The translations under genes were made by a program, and so were the position numbers. Of a stretch of DNA of 64,000 nucleotides, positions 9,017 through 15,951 are shown one piece after another. The DNA is taken from the NCBI GenBank assembly GCA_035327585.1, contig DAOLDD010000010.1:1-64000 (forward strand), given 5' to 3'. The DNA comes from JAMLJG01 sp035327585 (lineage in GTDB: Bacteria; Verrucomicrobiota; Kiritimatiellia; CAIVKH01). The notes under the pieces were generated by a model. The model ran no database searches. It worked only from the letters and a program-made list of their open reading frames with translations, and was not told where the DNA came from. Within the stretch, counting starts at the first letter, position 1. The number at the start of each line of letters is the position of its first letter.

Positions 9017-9427
9017 TTACCGCGGAGGCGCGGAGGGCGCAGAGTCCTCCATGAAGTTGTTTACCAGTCGCCGCACGCCCTGCTTCAGCGTCGGGACATT
9101 GAAATTGATTAGCAATCCCGCACGGAGATCCGTCAGGCGCAAGTATGTCAGAAGCTGCGCTTCGTGAATCGGAAGCAAGTCTTCAACCGCCTTTACCTCC
9201 ACGATCACAAGATCCTCCACGACAAGATCCATCCGATACCCACAGTCTAATTGCACGGATTTGTAGTGCAGGGGCAGCTGAACCTGGCGGGCCACCCTTG
9301 CATTCCGCAATTCGAGTTCGTGAACAAGGCTCGCTTCGTAGGCGGATTCCAGCAGGCCCGGCCCGAGGGCGCGGTGCACCTCAATGGCGGCTCCGATGAT
9401 CTGCTCTGTGATTTCGTTAATCTTCAC
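9017..9427 (-). CDS. GxxExxY family protein (PD-(D/E)xK nuclease fold)
   Basis: The family is widespread, of unknown function, and carries a PD-(D/E)xK nuclease-like core. The 136-residue product shows the name-giving motif G24-x2-E27-x2-Y30, then Asp67, Glu77-Val-Lys79 and Gln91-x3-Tyr95, i.e. an apparently complete catalytic set. The GTG at 9427 is chosen because the protein then begins VKINEITEQII, the usual family start; a TTG at 9460 would make the gene read through the upstream repeat and overlap gyrB. The last eight codons and the stop lie in the other repeat copy. Its position between gyrB and gyrA is abnormal and suggests insertion as a cassette. Confidence 0.85.
   Translation of the reverse strand: MKINEITEQIIGAAIEVHRALGPGLLESAYEASLVHELELRNARVARQVQLPLHYKSVQLDCGYRMDLVVEDLVIVEVKAVEDLLPIHEAQLLTYLRLTDLRAGLLINFNVPTLKQGVRRLVNNFMEDSAPSAPPR
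9019..9044 (+). repeat. Left imperfect inverted repeat bracketing the GxxExxY gene
   Basis: A 26-nt purine-rich element beginning ACCGCGGAGG and ending GCGCAGAG. It matches the reverse complement of 9427-9452 at 22 of 26 positions. It encodes the C-terminal codons of the GxxExxY protein and ends 8 nt from the gyrA start codon. Confidence 0.8.
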
Positions 9428-9452
9428 TCCGCGTCCTCTGCGCCTCTGCGGT
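9427..9452 (-). repeat. Right imperfect inverted repeat bracketing the GxxExxY gene
   Basis: Read on the minus strand this starts ACCGCAGAGG and ends GACGCGGAG. It differs from the left copy at four of 26 positions. It fills nearly all of the gap between the gyrB stop and the GTG start of the GxxExxY gene, and it is AG-rich enough to act as the ribosome binding site for that gene. Confidence 0.8.
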
Positions 9453-9456
9453 GAAC

Positions 9457-11961
9457 TCAAATATCCAGATTCCGAACATTTAGGGCATTGTCTTCAATGA
9501 ACTGGCGGCGGGGCTCGACCTCGTCACCCATGAGGGTTGAGAAGATTTCCTCGGCCTTCGCCGCGCTTTCCATCTGGACGCGCAGCAGCTTGCGATTCGC
9601 CGGATTGAGCGTGGTTTCCCAGAGTTGTTCGGGATTCATTTCGCCCAAGCCTTTGTAACGCTGGATGCCCAGGCCTTTGCGACCCTGTTCCCGGACGAGA
9701 TCCAGCAGTTCCAGCAGGGAGTACACCGGCGTCCTCTTCTTATCCCCGTCGATCAATTGGAGGATCGGCTGTTCCTGCTTCAGGAACGCGGCCGCGCCGA
9801 GCCCCTTTTTCTCGAGTGACGCGAGAATCTTCGCGAGCTGGTGGGTCGCATGGATTTCCTTCCACGTGAACGGGCTCGCGGCCGCGCCGGGCGCATCCGT
9901 GCCGACTTCGACCGGGTGTCCGAGGCGGGCTTCCGTCTCCTCCCGAAGGCGGCGCAAGTCCGCATCGCTGTAGGCCCAGAAATGTTCCTCGCCGCCGTTT
10001 TTCACCGTCACCCGGTAGGCCGGAAGCTGTCCCTGTTCGTTCCGGGCGCCGATCAGTTCCTCCAACGACAGGTTGCGTCTGGTGAGCCGGTCCGCGATGT
10101 GTTCCACTTCGACGATCAGGTCGAGCAGCGCGGCGGCCTGTTTCGCGTCGAAGCGCGGCTGGTCGTCGTCGCCTGCGATCGTCGTGTCATCCAGCCCGAG
10201 GGAGAGCAGGATTTTGGTGAGCTGCTCGGCGTTGTCGACATACTCCTCGCGGTTCTTGCGCTTGATCTTGAACAGCGGCGGCTGCGCGATGAACACATGG
10301 CCGCGGTCGATCAACTGCGGCATCTTGCGATACAGGAACGTGAGCAGCAGCGTGCGGATGTGCGAGCCATCCACGTCGGCGTCGGTCATCAGGACCACCT
10401 TGTGGTAGCGCAGTTTCGCGACGTCGAAATCCTCGTTGCCGATGCCCGTGCCGAGCGCCTGGATCATGTTCCGGATCTGCTCGTTCGCGAGCATCTTGTC
10501 GTCGCGCGCCTTTTCCACGTTCAGGATTTTGCCGCGCAGCGGCAGGATCGCCTGCGTGCGCCGGTCGCGGCCCTGCTTTGCCGAGCCGCCGGCCGAGTCG
10601 CCCTCAACGATGAACAGCTCGCAGAGCGCCGGGTCGCGTTCCGAGCAATCCGCGAGCTTGCCGGGCAGTCCGCTGCCCTCCAATGCGCCTTTCCGGCGGG
10701 TGAGGTCTCGCGCCTTTCGCGCCGCCTCGCGGGCGCGGGCCGCCAACAGGCCTTTCTCGACCACCTTGCGCGCGACCGAGGGGTTTTCCTCGAAGAACTG
10801 GGCAAGCTGCTCGTTGACGATGGAGGCGACGATGCCCTCGACCTCGCCGTTGCCAAGCTTGGTCTTCGTCTGGCCTTCGAACTGCGGGTCCGGCACCTTG
10901 ACGCTGACGACCGCGGTGAGCCCTTCGCGGATGTCGTCGCCCGACATCGATTCGCCGTCGTCCTTGATGATCTTGTTCGCCTTGCCGTACTGGTTCACCG
11001 TGCGCGTCAGCGCCGTGCGGAACCCGGTCAGGTGCGTGCCGCCCTCCACCGTGTTGATGTTGTTCACGTAGGAGAAAATCGTGTCGGAATAGGTGTCCGC
11101 GTATTGCAGCGCGATATCGACCACCACGTTTTCCTTCTCGCCTTCCAGCGTGATGACCTTGGCGTGCAGCGGCTGCTTCGTGCGATTCAAGTGCGCGATG
11201 AATTCCGAAATGCCGCCTTTGTAGAAATATATATCTTCGCGCGCGGGCTCCTCCTGGATCAGTTTGATCTCCAGTCCTTTGTTGAGGAAGGCGAGTTCGC
11301 GCAGCCGGTTGGACAGCGTGTCCCAGTTGTACTCCGTCGTATTGAAGATTTCCTTGTCCGGGAAGAACGTCACCTTGGTGCCCGTGCCCTTGGTCTTCCC
11401 GATCGGCTCCACCTGGGTCACCGGTTTGCCGCGCTGGTAGCGTTGGTGATACACCTTGCCGTCGCGCCGGACCTCGACTTCCAGCCACTCGCTGAGCGCG
11501 TTGACGCACGACACACCGACGCCGTGCAACCCGCCGGACACTTTGTACGCGTTGTGGTCGAACTTGCCGCCCGCGTGCAGCACCGTCATGACCACTTCGA
11601 GCGCGGACCGCTTCTCCGTCTTGTGGATATCGACCGGGATGCCGCGTCCGTCGTCGTTCACGGAGACCGACCCGTCCGCGTTCATCGTCACCTGGATGTG
11701 GCGGCAGAATCCCGCGAGCGCTTCGTCGATCGAATTGTCCACCACCTCGTACACGCAGTGATGCAGCCCGCGCACGCCCGTGTCCCCGATGTACATCGCG
11801 GGCCGTTTGCGCACCGCCTCGAGGCCGGCCAGCACGGAAATCTTGTCGGCGCCGTAATCAGAGGAGGCCGGTGGAGTCTCCGGTTCGGGGGCTGTTTGCG
11901 GGGGGGATTCGGGCGCGGTTTGAGCGAGGTCCGGATCGGTTTCAGAATGGCTGCTAGACAT
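9457..11961 (-). CDS. gyrB: DNA gyrase subunit B
   Basis: GyrB is the ATPase subunit of gyrase. The 834-residue protein has a Pro-rich N-terminal extension of about 35 residues, then a GHKL ATPase with the EVVDNSIDEALAG and GVGVSCVNALS motifs, and a TOPRIM domain with EGDSAGGSAKQGRDR and DADVDGSHIRTL. The long domain inserted into the TOPRIM region of many Gram-negative GyrB proteins is present before the RYKGLGEMNP motif. The C-terminus is the usual NVRNLDI. It is divergent from efp and first in a gyrB, GxxExxY, gyrA unit. Confidence 0.97.
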   Translation of the reverse strand: MSSSHSETDPDLAQTAPESPPQTAPEPETPPASSDYGADKISVLAGLEAVRKRPAMYIGDTGVRGLHHCVYEVVDNSIDEALAGFCRHIQVTMNADGSVSVNDDGRGIPVDIHKTEKRSALEVVMTVLHAGGKFDHNAYKVSGGLHGVGVSCVNALSEWLEVEVRRDGKVYHQRYQRGKPVTQVEPIGKTKGTGTKVTFFPDKEIFNTTEYNWDTLSNRLRELAFLNKGLEIKLIQEEPAREDIYFYKGGISEFIAHLNRTKQPLHAKVITLEGEKENVVVDIALQYADTYSDTIFSYVNNINTVEGGTHLTGFRTALTRTVNQYGKANKIIKDDGESMSGDDIREGLTAVVSVKVPDPQFEGQTKTKLGNGEVEGIVASIVNEQLAQFFEENPSVARKVVEKGLLAARAREAARKARDLTRRKGALEGSGLPGKLADCSERDPALCELFIVEGDSAGGSAKQGRDRRTQAILPLRGKILNVEKARDDKMLANEQIRNMIQALGTGIGNEDFDVAKLRYHKVVLMTDADVDGSHIRTLLLTFLYRKMPQLIDRGHVFIAQPPLFKIKRKNREEYVDNAEQLTKILLSLGLDDTTIAGDDDQPRFDAKQAAALLDLIVEVEHIADRLTRRNLSLEELIGARNEQGQLPAYRVTVKNGGEEHFWAYSDADLRRLREETEARLGHPVEVGTDAPGAAASPFTWKEIHATHQLAKILASLEKKGLGAAAFLKQEQPILQLIDGDKKRTPVYSLLELLDLVREQGRKGLGIQRYKGLGEMNPEQLWETTLNPANRKLLRVQMESAAKAEEIFSTLMGDEVEPRRQFIEDNALNVRNLDI

Positions 11962-12286
11962 GTTTTTTCAGGCGCTCCAAGGGAAAAGAGAATAGCAAAA
12001 AATGAAGCCAAAACGCAACGACAAGAACGGGGGAAATCCAGGTTTATTCGGCGCGCAGCCGCACGTCCCCGCGCGCAATGCCGGCAATCTCCGGCCGCGT
12101 CCGCAAATCCAAAAAATGCACTTATGCGCATATGCGCATAAGTGCATCTTTTGCGGATCGGCCCCGCGTGCGGGCGACGCCGGTCGCCGCGATGCGCGAA
12201 TCTTTATACTTGGCAATGCCGCGGGGCTCGGGTATTTCAGCACACCCCTCGGGTAAGCCGCGGGGGAGAGCGCCAGCGAGGTCGTC
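11962..12286. other. Divergent gyrB/efp intergenic region
   Basis: These 325 bases separate gyrB (minus) from efp (plus) and hold no gene I can support. The main feature is a long palindrome at 12116-12147, described separately. A TATACT hexamer at 12205-12210 may be the efp -10, but no good -35 lies at the right distance. Confidence 0.6.
12116..12147. promoter_or_regulatory. 32-bp perfect palindrome between gyrB and efp
   Basis: The 15-nt arm ATGCACTTATGCGCA (12116-12130) is followed by TA and then its exact reverse complement (12133-12147). The centre reads as two copies of TATGCGCA. The symmetry extends outward with one mismatch through AAAA/TTTT, and CCGCAAA (12101-12107) matches TTTGCGG (12150-12156). 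It may be an operator for one or both divergent genes, or a cruciform/hairpin element; function is unknown. Confidence 0.8.
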
Positions 12287-12853
12287 ATGTACAATGCATC
12301 TGATTTGCGGAAGGGCCTGAAAATCCTGTGGGAAGGCCAGCCCTACGAAATTACCGAGTTCCAGTTCGTGAAGCCCGGCAAGGGCATGGCGATGTACAAA
12401 TGCCGCATCCGCCACATGCTGCAGGGCAACACGATTGAAAAAACCTTCCGCGAAGTCGATAGCTTCGGCAAGCCGGACCTCGAGAGCAAGGAACTGACCT
12501 TCTCCTACGCCAACGGCGACCAGTTCGTTTTCAGCGACCCCGAGTCGTACGAGGAGTTCCTCGTCGATGGCGAGGTTCTGGGCCGCAACCGCCTGCTGCT
12601 GGCCGACAACATGCACTGCGACGTGCTCTTCTACAACGGCAAGGCCGTCGAGGTGACGCTCCCGATCTTTGTCGAAAAACAGATCGTCGAAACGGAGCCC
12701 GGCTTCAAAGGCAACACCGCCACCAACACCTACAAGCCCGCGAAGGTCGAAGGCGGCTACGAAATCCAGGTGCCGCTCTTCATCAACCAGGGCGACAACG
12801 TCCGCATCGACACGCGTACCGGCGAATACGCGGATCGCGTGGCGAAGAAGTAG
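12287..12853 (+). CDS. efp: Translation elongation factor P
   Basis: EF-P relieves ribosome stalling at polyproline stretches. The 188-residue product has the three-domain layout and length of the family. The modification loop reads FVKPGKGMAMYK with Lys32 at the position that is beta-lysylated in E. coli. The next gene encodes an EpmA-type lysyl transferase, so Lys32 is very likely modified that way; no EpmB is visible in this window. The start is ATG 12287, giving MYNASDLRKG. Confidence 0.96.
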   Translation: MYNASDLRKGLKILWEGQPYEITEFQFVKPGKGMAMYKCRIRHMLQGNTIEKTFREVDSFGKPDLESKELTFSYANGDQFVFSDPESYEEFLVDGEVLGRNRLLLADNMHCDVLFYNGKAVEVTLPIFVEKQIVETEPGFKGNTATNTYKPAKVEGGYEIQVPLFINQGDNVRIDTRTGEYADRVAKK

Positions 12854-12870
12854 GAACGCGGGGGGGTGGG

Positions 12871-12924
12871 GTAATGGAGTGATGGAGAGATGGGTAACCC
12901 AACACTCCAGTACTCCAATACTCC
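12871..12924 (+). repeat. Hairpin repeat of TGGAG/CTCCA words overlapping the epmA start
   Basis: Left-arm words GGAGTGATGGAG (12877-12888) and right-arm words CTCCAGTACTCC (12905-12916) are inverted copies with two mismatches, around a perfect palindrome TGGGTAACCCA (12891-12901). The element provides the epmA ATG and about its first eleven codons. Confidence 0.7.
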
Positions 12925-13816
12925 GATTCCTTCCCTCGCTCTCCGCTCCCGCCTCCTGCATGCGACGCGCTGCTTCTTTCACGAGCGCGGTTTTCTCGAA
13001 GTCGAAACGCCGGTGCGCCTGAAAACACCGGCACTGGAAACGCACATCGACGCGGAACCGTCGGGCGACCACTGGCTGCGCACCTCGCCCGAACTCCACA
13101 TGAAGCGCCTGCTCGCGGCGGGCCACGAACGGCTGTTCCAACTCGGACCCTGCTTCCGCCGCGGCGAGCGTGGCGACAGGCATCATCCCGAATACACCAT
13201 GCTGGAGTGGTATCGCGCCCACGCGGACTACACCGACATTCTCGCCGACGCGGAGGCACTGATGGGTTGTCTGGTGGCCTCGCTGTCGGATCAGAGCGAT
13301 CCGTCAGTGACCTATCAGGGTCGCAGGATCGCCCTCCTCCCCCGTTGGCCGCGCATCACTGTGCGCGCCGCGTTCCTCCAATGGGCCGGTTGGGACCCCG
13401 TCGCGGCGTGGGACGAGGAGCGCTTTAATCTCGATCTCGTCGAAAAGGTCGAGCCCGCGTTGCCGCGCGATGTGCCGGTGGTGCTGACGGACTACCCTGC
13501 GCCCGCCGCCGCGCTGGCACGCCGCAAGCCGGACCAGCCGGAGGTCGCCGAACGCTGGGAGCTCTATGTCGGGGGCCTGGAGCTGGCAAACGCCTATTCC
13601 GAACTCACCGACCCGGTGGAACAGCGGGCGCGCTTCGAGGAGGCGGCGCGGCAGCGGCGCGCGCTGGGCAAAGCGGTGTACCCGCTGGATGAGGAATTTC
13701 TCGCCGCGCTCCCGCGCATGCCCCCGAGCGGTGGCATCGCCCTCGGCTTCGACCGCCTCGTCATGCTGTTCGCGGACGCGCCAACGCTGGACGACGTTAT
13801 CGCATTCCGGGAGTAG
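12890..13816 (+). CDS. epmA: EF-P--(R)-beta-lysine ligase (EpmA/GenX/PoxA)
   Basis: EpmA is a truncated class II lysyl-tRNA synthetase paralogue that attaches lysine or beta-lysine to EF-P instead of tRNA. The 308-residue protein lacks the anticodon-binding domain and has the class II motifs: FHERGFLEVETP (motif 1), FQLGPCFRRGERGDRHHPEY (motif 2) and GGIALGFDRLVML (motif 3). ATG 12890 is the only usable start, because an in-frame TAA lies at 12872 and no later start codon precedes motif 1; the first residues MGNPTLQYSNTPI come from an intergenic repeat. It follows efp by 36 nt. Confidence 0.93.
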   Translation: MGNPTLQYSNTPIPSLALRSRLLHATRCFFHERGFLEVETPVRLKTPALETHIDAEPSGDHWLRTSPELHMKRLLAAGHERLFQLGPCFRRGERGDRHHPEYTMLEWYRAHADYTDILADAEALMGCLVASLSDQSDPSVTYQGRRIALLPRWPRITVRAAFLQWAGWDPVAAWDEERFNLDLVEKVEPALPRDVPVVLTDYPAPAAALARRKPDQPEVAERWELYVGGLELANAYSELTDPVEQRARFEEAARQRRALGKAVYPLDEEFLAALPRMPPSGGIALGFDRLVMLFADAPTLDDVIAFRE

Positions 13817-13830
13817 GTTGGGAGGGAGAA

Positions 13831-13867
13831 GTGACCAGTAATCAGTGATCAGTGATCAGTAACCAGT
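13831..13867 (+). repeat. Tandem heptamer repeat GTRAYCA x5
   Basis: Five consecutive 7-nt units (GTGACCA, GTAATCA, GTGATCA, GTGATCA, GTAACCA) are followed by GT. The array lies between the convergent 3' ends of epmA and the lipoprotein gene. No terminator hairpin is visible in that gap. Confidence 0.8.
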
Positions 13868-13891
13868 CCCTGAATAGTCGCTTTCACCTCG

Positions 13892-14326
13892 TCACCGTTC
13901 GGTCATTTCGATGGCGGTGACGGTGTCGCCGGTGAATTCGACGCGCATGCGGTCGTATTCGTGGCGGCGTTCGACGTCGACCCAGACCCAGTCGGTGACG
14001 GTGCGGCGTCGGCCCTGCGCGTCGTAGACGCGCACGCGGGCATCGGCGCGCTGGCGTTCGTAGCTGACGCGTTCGGCGGTGTAGGCCCAGACGCTGACGG
14101 TGGTTTCGGCGGTGCGGCGGGTGTATTCGCGATTCGGAGCGCCGAGCGCGATGCGCACCGCGGCTTGGGGATAACCGATGTCGATGCGGCCCTGGCGGAC
14201 GTTTTCCTGGATTTCCGGCGGCAGCGACTGAAAAAGTTCCGGATTGCGTTTGATCCGTGCGTCGGGCGTTGAGCACCCAACCGCGAACAGGGCGACGACG
14301 GCACAGAGCGGCAGGAAGCGTTTCAT
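13892..14326 (-). CDS. Small lipoprotein of unknown function
   Basis: The 144-residue product begins with a lipoprotein signal, MKRFLPLCAVVALFAVGC, with Cys18 in an AVGC lipobox. The mature part contains a segment GYPQAAVRIALGAPNREY reminiscent of the fold in BamE/SmpA-like lipoproteins, where a small alpha/beta domain starts with a similar ALG-P pattern; this is only a resemblance. The rest is rich in Arg, Val and Tyr. It begins 24 nt after the TSP3-protein gene on the same strand and is the last gene of the surface operon. Confidence 0.7.
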   Translation of the reverse strand: MKRFLPLCAVVALFAVGCSTPDARIKRNPELFQSLPPEIQENVRQGRIDIGYPQAAVRIALGAPNREYTRRTAETTVSVWAYTAERVSYERQRADARVRVYDAQGRRRTVTDWVWVDVERRHEYDRMRVEFTGDTVTAIEMTER

Positions 14327-14350
14327 GTGGGCATCCTAGCGGGTTCCGCC

Positions 14351-15283
14351 TTAATCTTCAACCAATCGCACGCGCAGAATCAGGGGCGCCGCGCCTTCGA
14401 GGGCGTTGGTGATGGTGGTGCCGGTGGTGTCGCCGGGGTCGGCGGGAATTACACCGGTCAAATTGGTGAAGACCGGGGCGACGAGATCGGCGGCGCCTTC
14501 CACCTGGTAAAACTTGCCGGCGACGGACGACCATTGGAGCTGCACGTGGCCGTTTCCGGGTTGCAGGGTGGCGACGCCGAGATAGGAGGACGCATCCTCG
14601 GCGGCGGTGCCGGCGCGGAGTTCGTGGCCGTCGGGCATGCCGTCGCCATCGGTGTCGGCCAGGACGGGGCTCAGGCCGAGGGCATGTTCCTCGCCGTCGG
14701 GGATGCCGTCGCCGTCGGTGTCGGGGTTGTCCGGGTTGGAGCCATAGGATTTTTCCCACGAGTTGTGGAGGCCGTCCTCATCGTCGTCAGCGGTGTCGAG
14801 GGCGTTGGTGGTGGGGCCAACTGTCGCCATGAATTCGAGATTGCCGGAAATGGTGAAGATTTGGGAGTCGGCATAGAAGGACGACTCCTCCAGCGTGGGC
14901 TTATTGAAGACGCGGACGAAGACGCGTCCGCTCTTGGGGCGCGGATTCGCGAGGCTGATGCTGAAGCGCCCGGAGTTGGCGAGCGCGGGCGCCATCGAAC
15001 GGCCGATGGCGGTGAGGCCGTTGGAGACGGGCGGATTCAGCGGGTGAGGCTGGCCGTCGATCGATGGGGCATAGACCGTGTTGCTGGGGGCCCAAAGAAC
15101 CATGACGAGCGCGCCGGGCGCGGCGGCGTGGCCGGGCAGGGTGACGCCGAATTCATTGGCGATCGAGGCCGTTGCCCCGATATGGAGCGGCGTGTCGAGC
15201 GTGGCGCGCGCGGGGGCGGCCAGCCCGATGGCCAGCAGCGCGAGGAACAACCCGCGCATCTGCGTTGGGTTAGAAGCGATCAT
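14351..15283 (-). CDS. Secreted protein with TSP3-like calcium-binding repeats
   Basis: The 310-residue product has a signal peptide (hydrophobic LFLALLAIGLAAPARA, about residues 12-27). About residues 175-235 hold Asp-rich repeats such as DNPDTDGDGIPDGEE and LADTDGDGMPDGHE, the thrombospondin type-3 pattern that binds calcium. The last 70 residues look like a beta-sandwich module with the pattern QLQWSSVAGKFYQVE, also seen at the end of the propeller protein at 49922-51640. The ATG at 15283 overlaps the end of the PEP-CTERM gene by 14 nt; ATG 15259 is an alternative. Function is unknown; a surface or periplasmic role is inferred. Confidence 0.75.
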   Translation of the reverse strand: MIASNPTQMRGLFLALLAIGLAAPARATLDTPLHIGATASIANEFGVTLPGHAAAPGALVMVLWAPSNTVYAPSIDGQPHPLNPPVSNGLTAIGRSMAPALANSGRFSISLANPRPKSGRVFVRVFNKPTLEESSFYADSQIFTISGNLEFMATVGPTTNALDTADDDEDGLHNSWEKSYGSNPDNPDTDGDGIPDGEEHALGLSPVLADTDGDGMPDGHELRAGTAAEDASSYLGVATLQPGNGHVQLQWSSVAGKFYQVEGAADLVAPVFTNLTGVIPADPGDTTGTTITNALEGAAPLILRVRLVED

Positions 15284-15941
15284 AGGTGTTCATCGGGAAG
15301 TGTTCCTGGGGTTCCAGGATACCCTTCATCCGCTCCTTCGTTTTCTTTCGTGCTTCACGCCGCATGCTGGAGCGCAGGGCACCCAGCATGCTGGCCCACA
15401 TCAGGAAGTAGTTCATGGTGTTCGGTTCGGGGATGACGACGAAGTTGTCCTGGTTCGTGGTCGAATAGCCGCCGACGAAATCCACGAAGATGGCGCCGAA
15501 CGCGTCGTATTCGACGTTCTGGATCGGCGACTCGCCCCAGTAGACCAGCCCGGTCAGCGGCCCGGTGGTGTCGTAGAATCGGATGTACATGTGCTTAATG
15601 TCGTCGTTGTTGTAGTAGATGTTGCTGACGTAGAACGTGCCGTCGATGCCCAGGGTCGTGCTGTCGATGACGATGGTGGCGAGGATGACGTCATCGCCGG
15701 TGGGGCTGCCGGTCAGGCCTCCACCGACTTCCGACATCGGGTCGATCACGTTGTCATAGCTGCCGATGATTTGAACGAGGGAGCCATCGGCGAGCGGGGT
15801 GAAGCCGTCCTGCTGGTAGAGCGGGTTGATGATGTAGGCCGAGAGGTTGATGATGGCCGCCTGCAGGGACGACGCGCCCAGGAAGATCGCCAGTCCGGCG
15901 ATCCATCCGAGTCCGCGAATCCGCTGTAGGGTGTTGGTCAT
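15270..15941 (-). CDS. PEP-CTERM-like exported protein
   Basis: The 223-residue product has a signal peptide (about residues 1-28, ending SSLQA) and a beta-rich middle. Near the C-terminus it has VIPEPNTMNYFLMWASMLGA followed by LRSSMRREARKK: the Pro-Glu-Pro motif, a short hydrophobic stretch and a basic cluster, in PEP-CTERM order. It differs from the typical tail in having roughly 20 more residues after the basic cluster. The exosortase at 3154-4125 is the probable processing enzyme. It lies 10 nt after the DUF11 gene and overlaps the TSP3 gene, so it is part of one operon. Confidence 0.78.
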   Translation of the reverse strand: MTNTLQRIRGLGWIAGLAIFLGASSLQAAIINLSAYIINPLYQQDGFTPLADGSLVQIIGSYDNVIDPMSEVGGGLTGSPTGDDVILATIVIDSTTLGIDGTFYVSNIYYNNDDIKHMYIRFYDTTGPLTGLVYWGESPIQNVEYDAFGAIFVDFVGGYSTTNQDNFVVIPEPNTMNYFLMWASMLGALRSSMRREARKKTKERMKGILEPQEHFPMNTYDRF

Positions 15942-15951
15942 CGGCGAAAAA

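Noticed and set aside
9005..9460. Target-site duplication outside the GxxExxY inverted repeats
   Set aside because: The bases flanking the two repeats (GATTT on one side, GAACT on the other) do not match, so transposition by a duplicating mechanism is not shown.
9841..12141. 766-codon plus-strand open frame opposite gyrB
   Set aside because: Antisense to an unmistakable gyrB in GC-rich DNA; no domain or signal.
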